A stretch of DNA of 64,000 nt from Bacteriovorax sp. BAL6_X (GTDB taxonomy: Bacteria > Bdellovibrionota > Bacteriovoracia > Bacteriovoracales > Bacteriovoracaceae), in NCBI RefSeq assembly GCF_000443995.1, contig NZ_AUMC01000003.1, positions 372,001-436,000 of the forward strand, written 5' to 3'. Both the position numbers and the translations under genes were made by a program. The notes below the pieces were generated by a model, which worked only from the letters and a program-made list of their open reading frames with translations, made no database searches and was not told the origin of the DNA. Position 1 is the first letter of the stretch, and each line of letters opens with the position of its first letter. This document shows, in pieces, positions 41,647 to 52,500 of this stretch.

Positions 41647-42873
41647 TCATAGGTTATCAAGCCATTCAAAGCTATATATTTTTCCGGCCTCAACTCCAGG
41701 TTGGTTAAACGGATCAATATTTAGGCAATAACCTGTGATAGCTGTCAAGTACTCGAAGAATACAATCAACTTGGCCAAACTTGGTTCATTTAGTTTTTCT
41801 ATTTCAAAAGTAATATGTGGAACCTTTTGTTCTTCTAAAGCTTTCCTAGTTCCATAGAACTCCGAGTCCATTAAGTTCTTCAATGTATACTTTCCGAGTT
41901 TTTGTAATTTCGGATGATTGAATGAATTACTTAATTTAAAATCGTGTTCAAATTCTTTAATACGAATTAGAAGCATCACTTTATTAAGAGGGCCTTCCAT
42001 GAATAGCTGCATTTGTGAATGCTGATCAGTAGCACCATATGAAGGAATTGGAGTTAGCCCAATTCGTGAGCCATTTTCATTTTTCTTTCCAAGACTTTCG
42101 GCCCATAATTGGACGAACCAATATGCAAAATTTTTCATTTTGCTTGAGTAGGGCATGATCACTGTTTGATCGTAGCCTTGTTCTTGATGATTTAAGAAAG
42201 AACTAGTTACTTCTTTAAACTCTTGTGACTTTTTTAGTGAGTGGCCATACTCAAAGCCGCTCTTGCAAAGAGCGTGAATATCAATTCCTGCAAAAATGGC
42301 AGGAAGAAGGCCAACTGGAGTTAGAACACTAAAACGGCCACCAACATTTGTAGGAATATCTAGTGTTGTAATACCAAGTTCATCTCCAAGCTCTCTAAGT
42401 TGTGACGTATCTGGGTCACTTGCAAAGACAAAGTAGTTTTTGAATTCATCTTCTTTAATACCGAGCTTTATTAGTTCATTTGCAAGGATGGCAAATGAAG
42501 CAAGAGTTTCGGCCGTGCCACCAGACTTTGATACCACATAGATTAGTGAATTTTTTAAATCAATACTTTCTAATAATTGGTTTGTGTCATCTGGATCAAT
42601 ATTATTAAAGAAGAAAAAGCGACGTTTTATATCTTTTTTAAGTGCGCTTACAAGCATCTCTGGCCCAAGTGCACTTCCGCCAATACCGACTTGGATAAAG
42701 TCGTGACGGTCACTGTATTTATTAAATATATCAACACATTGTTGTGGATAATATTCTTCGCCTAATTTTGTCACAAATTCAAAGCGTGGATTTGTTTGAA
42801 ACTTTTCAATCTGCGCCGAGACTTGATCTGTCTTGTCTTGTTCTTGAATATAGGAGTTAATTGAAATTTTCAT
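41647..42873 (-). CDS. pgi: Glucose-6-phosphate isomerase
   Basis: Pgi interconverts glucose-6-phosphate and fructose-6-phosphate. The 408-residue protein is short for the family but has all the core motifs: VGIGGSALGPEM, VVSKSGGTAET, NVGGRFSVLTPVGLLP and YGATDQHSQMQLFMEGP. It lacks the N-terminal extension of the 550-residue proteobacterial form. The start shares one base with the acyl-CoA dehydrogenase stop (TAATG), so translation is coupled. Confidence 0.93.
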   Translation of the reverse strand: MKISINSYIQEQDKTDQVSAQIEKFQTNPRFEFVTKLGEEYYPQQCVDIFNKYSDRHDFIQVGIGGSALGPEMLVSALKKDIKRRFFFFNNIDPDDTNQLLESIDLKNSLIYVVSKSGGTAETLASFAILANELIKLGIKEDEFKNYFVFASDPDTSQLRELGDELGITTLDIPTNVGGRFSVLTPVGLLPAIFAGIDIHALCKSGFEYGHSLKKSQEFKEVTSSFLNHQEQGYDQTVIMPYSSKMKNFAYWFVQLWAESLGKKNENGSRIGLTPIPSYGATDQHSQMQLFMEGPLNKVMLLIRIKEFEHDFKLSNSFNHPKLQKLGKYTLKNLMDSEFYGTRKALEEQKVPHITFEIEKLNEPSLAKLIVFFEYLTAITGYCLNIDPFNQPGVEAGKIYSFEWLDNL

Positions 42874-44006
42874 TAGGCTCCGTATTCCTTTTTAAGTAGG
42901 CGAGAAATGACAACTTTTTGAATCTGATTAGTACCTTCAACGATTTGAAGAACTTTTGCATCCCTCATAAATCTTTCTACAGGATATTCTTTTGTGTAAC
43001 CAACACCTCCAAGAATCTGAACTGCATCCGTTGTTACTTTCATTGCTGTATCACTTGCACGCATCTTTGCCATTGAAGCAAGTTTCTGATTAGAAGCTCC
43101 GTCATCAATTGATTTAGCAGCAGCTTGAACAAGTAGTCTTGCCGCTTCTACATCACAGGCCATATCCGCCATCATGAATTGAAGTCCTTGGAAGTCAAAG
43201 ATTGGTTGTTTAAATTGTTGTCTCTCTAGCGAGTACTTAATTGCTTCATCAAGAGCACGAGTTGCACAACCTACTGAGATTGAACCAATTGCAATGCGTC
43301 CTTTGTCAAGCCCACTCATTGCAACTTTAAATCCTTCGCCTTCTTTTTGTAGAAGGTTTGCTTCAGGAACAAAACAGTTTTCAAAAAGAAGTTCGCGAGT
43401 AGGTGAGATATTCCACCCCATCTTTCTTTCTTTTTTACCGTATGAGAATCCTTCCATTCCATCTTCAACGATAAATGCAGAAACACCCTTTGCTCCTTCT
43501 CCGCCTGTTCTTGCCATTACGATATAAGTTTTCGCAATTCCACCTGAAGTGATCCAAAGTTTTGAACCATTTAGAATATATCCACCTTCCACTTTCTTTG
43601 CAGTTGTTTTAAGTCCTGCTGCATCTGAGCCTGCTCCCGACTCAGAAAGTGCGAAAGCACCAATTGCTTGACCACTTGTTAGTTCTGGAAGGTACTTTTG
43701 TTTTTGTTCTTCGTTTCCAAATATATCTAGGATAGATTGAACCATTGATGAAACAGAGATTGTCACAGCATAAGCAACAGAAGACTTTGCAATTTCTTCT
43801 AGAGCATAACTATAGTCTTGAACTGGAAGGTTGAGTCCACCATACTCTTCTGAAACAGTCATACCAGTGAAGCCAAGCTCTCCAAGTTCATTGAAGATTT
43901 CCATGCGAAATTTTCCTTCAAAGTCATCGTGCTCCATATGTGGCTCGATTTTTTCAAGTCGAAAACGCTTTAGTCCTTCAACGATCTCTTTTTGCATCTC
44001 ATTCAT
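42873..44006 (-). CDS. Acyl-CoA dehydrogenase
   Basis: This FAD enzyme oxidises acyl-CoA to the enoyl form. The 377-residue protein shows GAFALSESGAGSDAAGLKTTA, WITSGG, the MSGLDKGRIAIGSISVGCATRALDEAIKY helix, and the C-terminal YTKEYPVERFMRDAKVLQIVEGTNQIQ with the catalytic Glu in VEGTNQ. It most resembles short-chain acyl-CoA dehydrogenases. It is coupled to pgi. Confidence 0.93.
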   Translation of the reverse strand: MNEMQKEIVEGLKRFRLEKIEPHMEHDDFEGKFRMEIFNELGELGFTGMTVSEEYGGLNLPVQDYSYALEEIAKSSVAYAVTISVSSMVQSILDIFGNEEQKQKYLPELTSGQAIGAFALSESGAGSDAAGLKTTAKKVEGGYILNGSKLWITSGGIAKTYIVMARTGGEGAKGVSAFIVEDGMEGFSYGKKERKMGWNISPTRELLFENCFVPEANLLQKEGEGFKVAMSGLDKGRIAIGSISVGCATRALDEAIKYSLERQQFKQPIFDFQGLQFMMADMACDVEAARLLVQAAAKSIDDGASNQKLASMAKMRASDTAMKVTTDAVQILGGVGYTKEYPVERFMRDAKVLQIVEGTNQIQKVVISRLLKKEYGA

Positions 44007-44255
44007 ATCTATATCCTTTGAGTTCTTCAGTAAGTTCTTTAAGTCATTCGATTCATTATAAAATCCACCTACAGTACCAAATAAATCATAAATGGTTAAA
44101 TTTTATGAAATTGAATGCTAGAAGCTTGAATTTTTAAACGTAATTCCAGTATGTTAGAAGATATAACCATTAACTATGTTTTATTTAATGAGTTTGTGCG
44201 ATACAATAGTACAAAGGGTGAAACTCCCTTCCTAGGCGCTAGCAAGGAGAATACA

Positions 44256-44429
44256 ATGAGACACGATATCAATTTGGCCCATTCTGATAAGGCCAATGTA
44301 GAAGAGGTTGAGTTAACTAACTCGTTTCCTTACATGCTCTTGATTGCCTCAATGGCCGTGATCACTATCATGCACTTAATTCTTTACCCATTGGCCAAGC
44401 AATTTGCAGCAAGCTTCGCTGGATTTTAG
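44256..44429 (+). CDS. Small single-pass membrane protein
   Basis: The 57-residue protein starts at ATG 44256, preceded by AAGGAG. One hydrophobic segment (MLLIASMAVITIMHLILYPLA) lies in its C-terminal half. The start was set by the ribosome site; 35 further in-frame codons upstream have none. Function is unknown. Confidence 0.6.
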   Translation: MRHDINLAHSDKANVEEVELTNSFPYMLLIASMAVITIMHLILYPLAKQFAASFAGF

Positions 44430-44548
44430 GAGTCATGCCATAGAATTTTGTCGCTGAATTCTTAGTGGATTCTGACTTAAGTGTTTAATTTTACTTCCTA
44501 ACTAACGAAGTTCTTCGTGTCTATCCCGATAACTTTTATAATTTGAAT

Positions 44549-45247
44549 ATGAAAACGCTACAAGAATTTAGACCATCTCATAAAAATGTAATCAGCAACG
44601 GAAAAGCAAAGAAAGTTCGTGTCGCTCGAAAAGTAAGGAAGGGCAAAAAGGGGAGCTCTTCTTTTACTCCTTCTGGTAACCTGACAAATATAGCACTTGC
44701 ACTCTGTGCTGTTCTTATGGGTTTTGGACAATATAAGAAGTCATCTGAAGTAGCTAAGTTAAAAGAGGCGAATGCTTCTTTAACTAAAGAGATTACAGCT
44801 CTTCAAATGAATTCGATGAAATATATGGCAGACAAGAAAATCCAAGAAATTTCAAAAGAAACTTATAAAAGTAAAGTTGCTCACGTGGATTCATTGAATG
44901 CCATTATTGCAAAAAGTAAAGTTGAGCTTGCTAAGGCCAATTTGGAAATTGATAAGCTTAAGAACCTAAAGATGTCTGAGCTACAGTACAAGACTAAGCT
45001 TGCACAAATCGAAAATGAATATCAGAAACGTCTAGATGCGCACAACAGAGCAAGTACTGAAACGATCACTCGCATGGGGCGTAAGATGATGGCCGAAGTT
45101 GATAGTACAAAGACGCGTGAGCCAGCAAGTGCTACACGTCATGTTGTTCAATTTAAAGGAAGTAAGCCTGTGAATGCAAGAGTACTTACTAACCAAAAAA
45201 CTACTATTGAATCAGATGAGTGGCGCTCAAATAATATGGAACTCTAA
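44549..45247 (+). CDS. Membrane-anchored coiled-coil protein
   Basis: The 232-residue protein has a strongly basic N-terminus (AKKVRVARKVRKGKKGS), one membrane segment (LTNIALALCAVLMGFG) and a long coiled coil from about 65 to 170. The C-terminal tail is disordered. The topology suggests a cytoplasmic basic N-terminus and periplasmic coil. It overlaps the convergent 45244-45795 gene end by four bases. No family is recognised. Confidence 0.65.
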   Translation: MKTLQEFRPSHKNVISNGKAKKVRVARKVRKGKKGSSSFTPSGNLTNIALALCAVLMGFGQYKKSSEVAKLKEANASLTKEITALQMNSMKYMADKKIQEISKETYKSKVAHVDSLNAIIAKSKVELAKANLEIDKLKNLKMSELQYKTKLAQIENEYQKRLDAHNRASTETITRMGRKMMAEVDSTKTREPASATRHVVQFKGSKPVNARVLTNQKTTIESDEWRSNNMEL

Positions 45248-45795
45248 TTACTTTCAAATTTTGAAAGAAGTTTCATTGCCATATCCTTTCGATAGGCGAT
45301 ATCGGTCGGGAGTGCTCTGAAGTCAATTTCATGAAGTAAACTCATAAATTTTTTATATCGCTTAGAGAGATCTTCTCGTGTCTTTCCAATAAAGAAGACA
45401 TCGAGAAATGTAATATTATTTCTTGCAATTGAAATTTCTCGCATATTATTAAAGTAAATCGCCATATTCTCAAGATAGAGTAGAGCCGCAATACTTTGCT
45501 CTTCATTAGATGAGCTGTTTTTTAAGTCACGCTCATACAAAGAATATATAAACTCTTCAATCGTTGTAACATCAATTGGTCTTGCAACAGAGATAATTTG
45601 AATGATATCGCGTCTAAGGCATGACTGATACTCTGTCTGTTTATCTTGTTGGATGCACTTGTCGTAATCTATCTTATTAATTCTTTCTTGTGCCACTGAA
45701 GGAACTATAAAGAGGTAAGTTGGAATTGTTATTCCTAAGAATACGACAAATACAACGATAAATTTAATAAAGTCTCTAAGCTTATTTCTTGTCAT
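45244..45795 (-). CDS. Membrane protein coupled to motAB, unknown
   Basis: The 183-residue protein has an N-terminal anchor (FIKFIVVFVVFLGITIPTYLFIV) and a periplasmic helical part with two Cys (DKCIQQ, QSCLRR). I start at ATG 45795, which lies inside motB's last codons; the overlap argues for co-expression with motA and motB. A role in stator function or its control is suggested by context only. Confidence 0.6.
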   Translation of the reverse strand: MTRNKLRDFIKFIVVFVVFLGITIPTYLFIVPSVAQERINKIDYDKCIQQDKQTEYQSCLRRDIIQIISVARPIDVTTIEEFIYSLYERDLKNSSSNEEQSIAALLYLENMAIYFNNMREISIARNNITFLDVFFIGKTREDLSKRYKKFMSLLHEIDFRALPTDIAYRKDMAMKLLSKFESN

Positions 45796-46519
45796 TAAAA
45801 TATATTCCGAATCCAAATTTAATTTTAGATTTTGGATCTTTAGGTTCTACAACTTTGATAATAACTCTTCTATTCGGGTTAAAGAAAATTTTCTCTTTGT
45901 TTTTTTCTTTTAACTTTTCTAGCTCTTCTTTTGTGATAAGAGGCTCAGAGTCGCCCTTTGTAGTGGCCGCAAGTGTAGCCGGAGGAAAACCAAAGTACTC
46001 AAAGCGAGAAAGAACTTTTGCAGCTCTAACTGCTCCTAATTGCCATGGACCTTCGATCCCTGGAGCAATACTTCTTTCATCTGAATCAGTATGTCCTTCA
46101 ATCATAATTCGATAGTTAGGATTCTTTGTTCTGATAATATCAATCATAGTATCAAGTGATTGGATACTACTCTTACTTAACTTAGTACTTCCTTCAGGGA
46201 AGAGGATACTACTTGAAAATGAAATAATTAGCTCATTATCAATGAGTGATATTTTACTATTTTTTTCAAGTTCAGGGTGCTTTGATATCTCTTCTGTTAG
46301 CTCTGATAATTCTGTTTCTGAGCTTTTATATTTGTCCTTTTGAAATGATGTTGAGAGGTCCTTAGCTTTCTTATTGAATCCCACTGGGTCATAATTAGCA
46401 AAGGCCATCATTAGAATGAAGAAGCATGCAATTAGGGTCATCATATCTGCATAGGATGTCATCCAATCGCCATCACTGCCTCCACTATCTTGTTTTACTA
46501 CTTTTTTCTTAACTGCCAT
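45782..46519 (-). CDS. motB: Flagellar motor stator protein MotB
   Basis: MotB anchors the stator to peptidoglycan and carries the proton-binding Asp. The 245-residue protein has one N-terminal membrane segment with DWMTSYADMMTLIACFFILM, where Asp after YA is the ion-binding residue. A C-terminal OmpA-like domain contains MIEGHTDSDE and PNRRVIIKVVE. It lies two bases after motA. Confidence 0.92.
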   Translation of the reverse strand: MAVKKKVVKQDSGGSDGDWMTSYADMMTLIACFFILMMAFANYDPVGFNKKAKDLSTSFQKDKYKSSETELSELTEEISKHPELEKNSKISLIDNELIISFSSSILFPEGSTKLSKSSIQSLDTMIDIIRTKNPNYRIMIEGHTDSDERSIAPGIEGPWQLGAVRAAKVLSRFEYFGFPPATLAATTKGDSEPLITKEELEKLKEKNKEKIFFNPNRRVIIKVVEPKDPKSKIKFGFGIYFNDKK

Positions 46520-46521
46520 TA

Positions 46522-47304
46522 TTAACTCGCCGATTTCCAGTCTAGTCTTTCAGACGGTAAAAGGAATGAGTTTAGCTCTTCTGCCACAAGAACTGGGTTA
46601 GACTTGTCTAGAATATGCTTAATTCCTTCGATAATGATATTATCTTTTGTCTCCATTTGAATTTGGATATCTTCTAAGTTTTCAGCAATTGGAATAAATC
46701 CTAAGTTGGCAATGATAACTCCATAAAGTGTCGTAATAAGACATACACCCATGGCCGGCCCAATCATCTTCATAGCGTCAGCTCCACCGAGGTTGGCAAG
46801 AAGTACGATCATTCCAATTGTTGTTCCCATCATTCCAAATGCCGGAGGAAATTTACCAAGGGTTTTAATCTTTCTTGTATCTTCACTACGAATTGCATGC
46901 ATATTAACAGCGCGTTGCTCGAGAATTTCGATAATCTTCTCTTTTTGCAGGAATCCATCTGCAATTAACTCAAGTCCTTCCTTGAGGAACTCATCATTTG
47001 CTTTACCTGGTAGATTCTCTGCTGCTTCACCTGAACGGTAAGCTTCACAGATTTGCATGATCTCTTTTATCACTTCGGCCGAATTAACCATTTTTCCACC
47101 AAGGAATTGTTTAAGGAAAATCTTAAAAAGTGCACCAATTTTATTTAATTGGAAAGCTACTGATGTAGCAGCGAAAGTTCCACCAATTACAATAAATAGA
47201 GAAGGGCCATCGACAAACAGACCGAGATTACTTGATGACATTCTTAGCCCTGCAAAGAGGACACCGGCCGATATTATTAGTCCAATTAAAGAAAAAATAT
47301 TCAT
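46522..47304 (-). CDS. motA: Flagellar motor stator protein MotA
   Basis: The 260-residue protein has four predicted membrane segments: two near the N-terminus and two late ones, PPAFGMMGTTIGMIVLLANL and MGVCLITTLYGVIIANLGFIP. These carry the residues of the ion channel, with a charged cytoplasmic loop between. AAAGGTG precedes the start. It forms an operon with motB and the small membrane gene. Confidence 0.92.
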   Translation of the reverse strand: MNIFSLIGLIISAGVLFAGLRMSSSNLGLFVDGPSLFIVIGGTFAATSVAFQLNKIGALFKIFLKQFLGGKMVNSAEVIKEIMQICEAYRSGEAAENLPGKANDEFLKEGLELIADGFLQKEKIIEILEQRAVNMHAIRSEDTRKIKTLGKFPPAFGMMGTTIGMIVLLANLGGADAMKMIGPAMGVCLITTLYGVIIANLGFIPIAENLEDIQIQMETKDNIIIEGIKHILDKSNPVLVAEELNSFLLPSERLDWKSAS

Positions 47305-47616
47305 TTATTCACCTTTGTAAATATTCATAACAAAATCTTACTATTTTTAACTACTTAGGTTAACTCTCTAAGAATACAGTCACTTTTTTCCTGTCGTGAA
47401 TTAAAGTTCTTCGAGTATTTTACTCGTCTATGTAGAGGCAACTATGGTTGGCATCGGTACCCAAGACTGAAAAGTTAAAGATTTTACTAATAAACACTGT
47501 TCGGAATAATTTTCCTTTAATTTTAGCAACTTATATTAGTTGTCATTTTGTTTTATGATAAATGTCATATTGCTGTGTGTTATCTTTTTAACAGTTTTAC
47601 AATACTTGGTGTTTAT
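47305..47616. other. Intergenic region, motA to lipoprotein operon (312 bp)
   Basis: These divergent genes are separated by AT-rich sequence holding their promoters. A perfect 6-bp hairpin CGAGTA-TTT-TACTCG lies at 47412-47426. It is followed to about 47475 by a stretch richer in G and C than its surroundings. I see no gene and cannot assign a known riboswitch. Confidence 0.5.
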
Positions 47617-49503
47617 ATGAATAAAGTTTTACTAATTTTTGGTTGTTTTTTACTTTTTGGCTGCGTTGGAAAGGTTGAGGATGCAAATTCTGAACAAACT
47701 AAGGGAATTAATGATGGAGAGACTGTTATTAATTACACGGGAATTCAAGATGCTTTTCCGATAGCTCACGATAAGGTTGAGATCTACTTCCCACCATCTA
47801 ATTTAGACCCATTAAAAGTTACGTATATTATCAACTACGATGGTGCTATCGCGCCAATTACAGTACCGGGTCGAACTCTAGTACCTGATTATCGTGGCTT
47901 TCTTCGTTATACGGTAACTGGTTTAAATATTAATGAACAATATATTTTCAATGTTCAGGCCAAGGATGATAAGGGACAGCAGTCAGTAAATGATGCCTTT
48001 AAATCTGTGACGACATATTCAAACCAGACCGCAAATTTTACAGGAATTGGTAGTATTAAAAATGTATCAGGAGGAGCTTCTAAGAACTCATTGTTAATTG
48101 AATGGCCGGCCGCAGAACGTACTGGTGGTTATATTCCTGAAGACTCAGATGTTTCAAAATATGAAGTTGTGTTAATTAACTCTGATACAGCAACTCCAGT
48201 TGCTTTTGATGATACTTCATTTTCAGCACCAACTCGTATTGTAAATTATGTTGATGGAAAAAAGATTTCTCAACAAGTTAACGGTCTTCTACCTGGAACA
48301 ACTTACTACGTAAGAGTAAGAGGTATTCACCATGGTTTTAGTAAATATAGCTCAGATCCAAGTTACTTTTATGAGAAGAATAATAGTTACTTAAGTGCAA
48401 CGACACTAAGTGATAGTGTAGGTGATATTCAAGTTGATCTAGATTCTTTTGAAGTTACAACACCAAGTAATAGTACTGGTAAAACTTCTCTTGATTTAAG
48501 TTGGGCCACAGGTATTGGTGCTATTGATCACTATCGAATTTATTACAAACAAAATGGTACAGGTGAGGCGTGGTCAACATATAAGAATAGTCGCGATGAT
48601 ATTTGCAATGGCGAGGAAACGACAGATCCTGCTTACTATTGTAAGCAAGTTACATATGAAGATAGTAAATCTAAACTTGTTGAGCTTGAGCCTTATACTT
48701 CTTATGAAGTATATCTTATTATGTGCTTAGATTCTTTATGTTCGCCAGGAAAGTCTATTATTTATAATTCTCCTAGCGTATATCGCACAAGCCCTCCACT
48801 TGTCAGTTTTTCAGGGATTACAGAAATTAATAATCCACGTTACCACTGGGCACTTAACGAAATCTACTTAAGTTATGAACCTGTCGATCTTGCAAGTGGT
48901 GTAATCGATGGGATGTTAATTGAGGTTAAGGGAAGAAGCTCTGGAGAGCCTTATATTGATACATTTATTAACTTTCCGGATGGAAATAATACAACATCAT
49001 TAAATCCATCAACTCTTGATTTTACTAATGGAACAGAAGTTTCAATTAGAGGGATCGATATTAATTCGACAGAAGAATACTGCTTCGCTTTACTGCCTTA
49101 CGTTTACGTTGGAGATGTTGTTACGCCTAATCGTGACTCAGAAGTTGTTAGTTGTATTGTTCCACAAGTAATGACTCCTACATATGAAGACTTTACTGGG
49201 ATTAGTTCACTGTACTTTGACAGTTCGAATAATTCGGCGGCTATTTCTTGGACACCACCAGAAGAAGGTGTGTACGACCGATATGTTGTCTTTATGAAGA
49301 CAACTGCTGGAACTTTTAGTTTCAGTGATGCTGTTAATGGTGACAATGATTACTTAAGATTTGAAGCGGAAGAGAATGCACTTGGTATTACAATTCCTTT
49401 TATTCCTGCTGGGACATATTACTTTGGTGCTCTTACTTACTTGTATCAAGAAGACAAATATTCTGAATTTAATAATAGTATTCAAACACTGGTGGTTGAG
49501 TAG
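47617..49503 (+). CDS. Fn3-repeat lipoprotein (paralogue of the next gene)
   Basis: The true start is ATG 47617 (628 residues), which gives the signal MNKVLLIFGCFLLFGC with a lipobox Cys; upstream in-frame codons look non-coding. The protein is a chain of fibronectin type III-like domains, recognised by repeated GLxPGTTYYVRVRG, LEPYTSYEVYLIMC and IPAGTYYFGALTY segments that close each domain. The mature N-terminus CVGKVEDAN is identical to that of the next gene, three bases downstream, so they arose by duplication. The expected place is the outer membrane, possibly on the surface. Confidence 0.75.
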   Translation: MNKVLLIFGCFLLFGCVGKVEDANSEQTKGINDGETVINYTGIQDAFPIAHDKVEIYFPPSNLDPLKVTYIINYDGAIAPITVPGRTLVPDYRGFLRYTVTGLNINEQYIFNVQAKDDKGQQSVNDAFKSVTTYSNQTANFTGIGSIKNVSGGASKNSLLIEWPAAERTGGYIPEDSDVSKYEVVLINSDTATPVAFDDTSFSAPTRIVNYVDGKKISQQVNGLLPGTTYYVRVRGIHHGFSKYSSDPSYFYEKNNSYLSATTLSDSVGDIQVDLDSFEVTTPSNSTGKTSLDLSWATGIGAIDHYRIYYKQNGTGEAWSTYKNSRDDICNGEETTDPAYYCKQVTYEDSKSKLVELEPYTSYEVYLIMCLDSLCSPGKSIIYNSPSVYRTSPPLVSFSGITEINNPRYHWALNEIYLSYEPVDLASGVIDGMLIEVKGRSSGEPYIDTFINFPDGNNTTSLNPSTLDFTNGTEVSIRGIDINSTEEYCFALLPYVYVGDVVTPNRDSEVVSCIVPQVMTPTYEDFTGISSLYFDSSNNSAAISWTPPEEGVYDRYVVFMKTTAGTFSFSDAVNGDNDYLRFEAEENALGITIPFIPAGTYYFGALTYLYQEDKYSEFNNSIQTLVVE

Positions 49504-49506
49504 CTT

Positions 49507-52500
49507 ATGAAATTTTTATCAATTGTACTTAGTTTATTATTACTTGCCAGTTGTGTTGGAAAAGTAGAAGACGCTAATCTCGAAAATGCAAGAAATGCAG
49601 AGAGTGGACGACAGACTTTTCAGTTTGCAGGTATTTCTAAAGTTATCCCTATTTCAAATGATAAGGCTGAAGTTTACTTCTTTCCTGCAAACGGACCTGC
49701 ATCAGAGTTAACATACCTTATAAAGGTTAACGATGCGACGATTCCTGTTGAAGTTAAAGCAGACTCTTTGACAGTAAATGACGAGGGTATGTATCGTTTT
49801 ACTGTACGTAACTTAAATGTAAATACTGAATATACATTCTCTGTGGGTGTACGTGATGGTAGTACTGGAAGTCAGAGTGAGAATGATGCAACTTTAACGG
49901 CCAGAACATTTTCAAACTATACAGCTGACTTCGCAGGCGTATCAAGTGTCGAACCTCTTGTTGGTGCAGCTGGACAAAATACTGTTCTTGTAAAATGGGT
50001 ACCGGCCGTAACACTTGGGTCGACTTATAATCCAATGCCAAATGATCCAATTGCATATGAAGTTGCTTATATCGCAGCTGATGATGGAACAATTTCAGAT
50101 TTATTCAATAATACACATCCTGCAATTCAAAGAGATCTAAAGCCTGGTGAAGTAACAGCATCAACAGGTGGAACGACTGAAAGAGAAAGACAAGTTACTG
50201 GATTAATGCCAGGTAAGCAGTATTATTTCAGAGTAAGATCTATTCATAAGAGTTATGGAACTTATCAAGATACACAAGGTTACCGCTTTGAGGAAAATAA
50301 TAAAGTTGCTTCAGTTACAACATTAGGCTCAGGTGGGCTTTTTGATTGGGATACACTCTCTCTAAGAGTGTCTACTCCAGACAAAAACTTAGGTTTAACT
50401 TCTATCGATTTAACTTGGGCAGCTGCAGCAGGGCCTTTTGAAAATTATAGAATATATAATTATAAGCTTGGTGAAGCAGAAGAAGATGTTGATCTTGTAA
50501 GGGCAAGAATTCCAGAGGAAATAGATTCTTCAGTTATTGATCCATTAAATTCAGCTGGTGATTATCGTACTGCTGATGCAGATGAATTTTCAAAAAGAAT
50601 AGGAAGTTTGGAGGAGTATGATTACTATCTAACATTTGTAATTGCTTGTCGTACTCTAACTTGTGGTGATGGTGAGAGAATAATTGGAAAGCCAGTTTTC
50701 TATCGTGCTGTACCAAAGCTAGCTTCTTTCTCTGGTATCTTAGGTATTCAGAGTCCTCAAGATATTTCTAGACTTAATGAAATAACAATAAACTTCGATC
50801 CTCCAGTAATTGAAACGGGTTACTTAAATGGATTTGATATTTACTGTTATGAGGGGGAAAGCGATACAAGTCCTACACTTTTGAACTTTAATGTTGCAAA
50901 TGCAAGTGGGAAGGCGGCATGTGATGGGCTCATTAGGATAGATGATAATCCTAGTGATTATACTGGATTTGGCTCTTATACGAATGTACGTATTCAAGGA
51001 AACTTCTTTGGGCCTGGGGATACTGTTGCTGATAAGGAGTATTGTTTTTCAGCTGTTCCTAAAATTTCTGGGAATAATTTTTCATTAAATGATGTTGAAA
51101 ATGCGATTGTAAAATGTATTACTCCAATCGTTAAGGTTCCAACTGTAGAGCAATTTCCAGGTGTTCTAAATGCATGTAATACGGGTGCTGATTATATTAC
51201 TGTTGGTTGGGATGCTCCAACTGGTGGTATTTATGACAAGTATGCTGTTTTCTATAAAGAAAAAGACGGTAAGGTATTTAAGTATACAGATGCACTAGCA
51301 AATGATCCTGCCTATACTCGAGTTGATGATATTGTTGCGACAACATATACGTATACAATCCCTTCTCTTGTTCCTGGAAAGATTTATCAATTTGGTGTTC
51401 TTCCTTATATTGATGGTCCAGACCCTATTTATGCAGATATCAACACTGGATTAGGTGAGTGTAAAATTGAGGTACCGAAACCAAAGTTTGAAGAATGGGT
51501 TGATATTTTTGCAATTGGTCCAAAAGCAAATGGTATGGTTACACCAACGGGACCTGATCGTAATAAAGATTATATTTTAGAAACATTAAACGATAGTGGT
51601 CAACCAATTGAAGTTGAAGTTGATCCCTCAACACTAGCTCCAACAAGTAGTTTTGAAGATCAGTTTGGCGTTGCAAGTGGAAGTACTCAGTTTAGTGGTG
51701 TTTATGGTGCTAAAGATGGAGTGACAACAAACTCTCTCCACCAATATTCAAATTCCGGAATCATTCGTATTGCTTGGAAGGATGTTACTTTTACTAGTGG
51801 TACGCTTTCAATGCAAACATTTATTGATGCCTATGAGACCGGTATGCAAAAGAAAGATCATAAAATTGGATATCGTGTATATCGCTCAGATGATAATAAA
51901 ATCACTTGGAAAGATATCACAAGTGGTGACTTTGATTTCCAAACTCTGACGAATAAAGGTTTAATTCACCCTGCTGATTATACAGAAAGAAGTCGTACTA
52001 ATGAAGTACTTGAAACATATCGTGCCGTGATGTTTACAGACTATTCTGTAAAACATATTCAGGCCGGTGATGACTATAATCACGCTCGTGTTTACTATTA
52101 TAAAGTAGTTCCTGTTTTTAGGGGAGTTGAACTCGAGTATGAAAGAGAGACAACGAATCCTCAGCATATTATTAAGGTTGTTCTACCTCCTGAGAATATG
52201 GCACTTGTTCATAGGCTTATGGCAAACCGTCAGCAATGTCGTGAACTTGGAAAAGTTCACTCAAAAGATATTAGTCAGAAATATACTTGTTCTTGGAATG
52301 GGGTGGGGGCCAGAGGTCTAACATCTCCATGGATTAAAGGATCAACAGTTTATGACTTTGGCCCAAGTATGTTGATTGACCGTTTTGAATTAGGTTGTAA
52401 TTTCACGAGAGGGGATTACGCTTATGAAAAAAGTAACTTTTCTGGAACGATTCCAAACTTTACAGGTTCTAATGATTTAGGTTCTGGTTTTATGGGGTGT

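Noticed and set aside
47412-47480. Cyclic di-GMP (GEMM) riboswitch before the lipoprotein block
   Set aside because: A GGGTACCGATGCC stretch on the minus strand recalls its end, but the central conserved GACGCAAAGCC-type core is missing.
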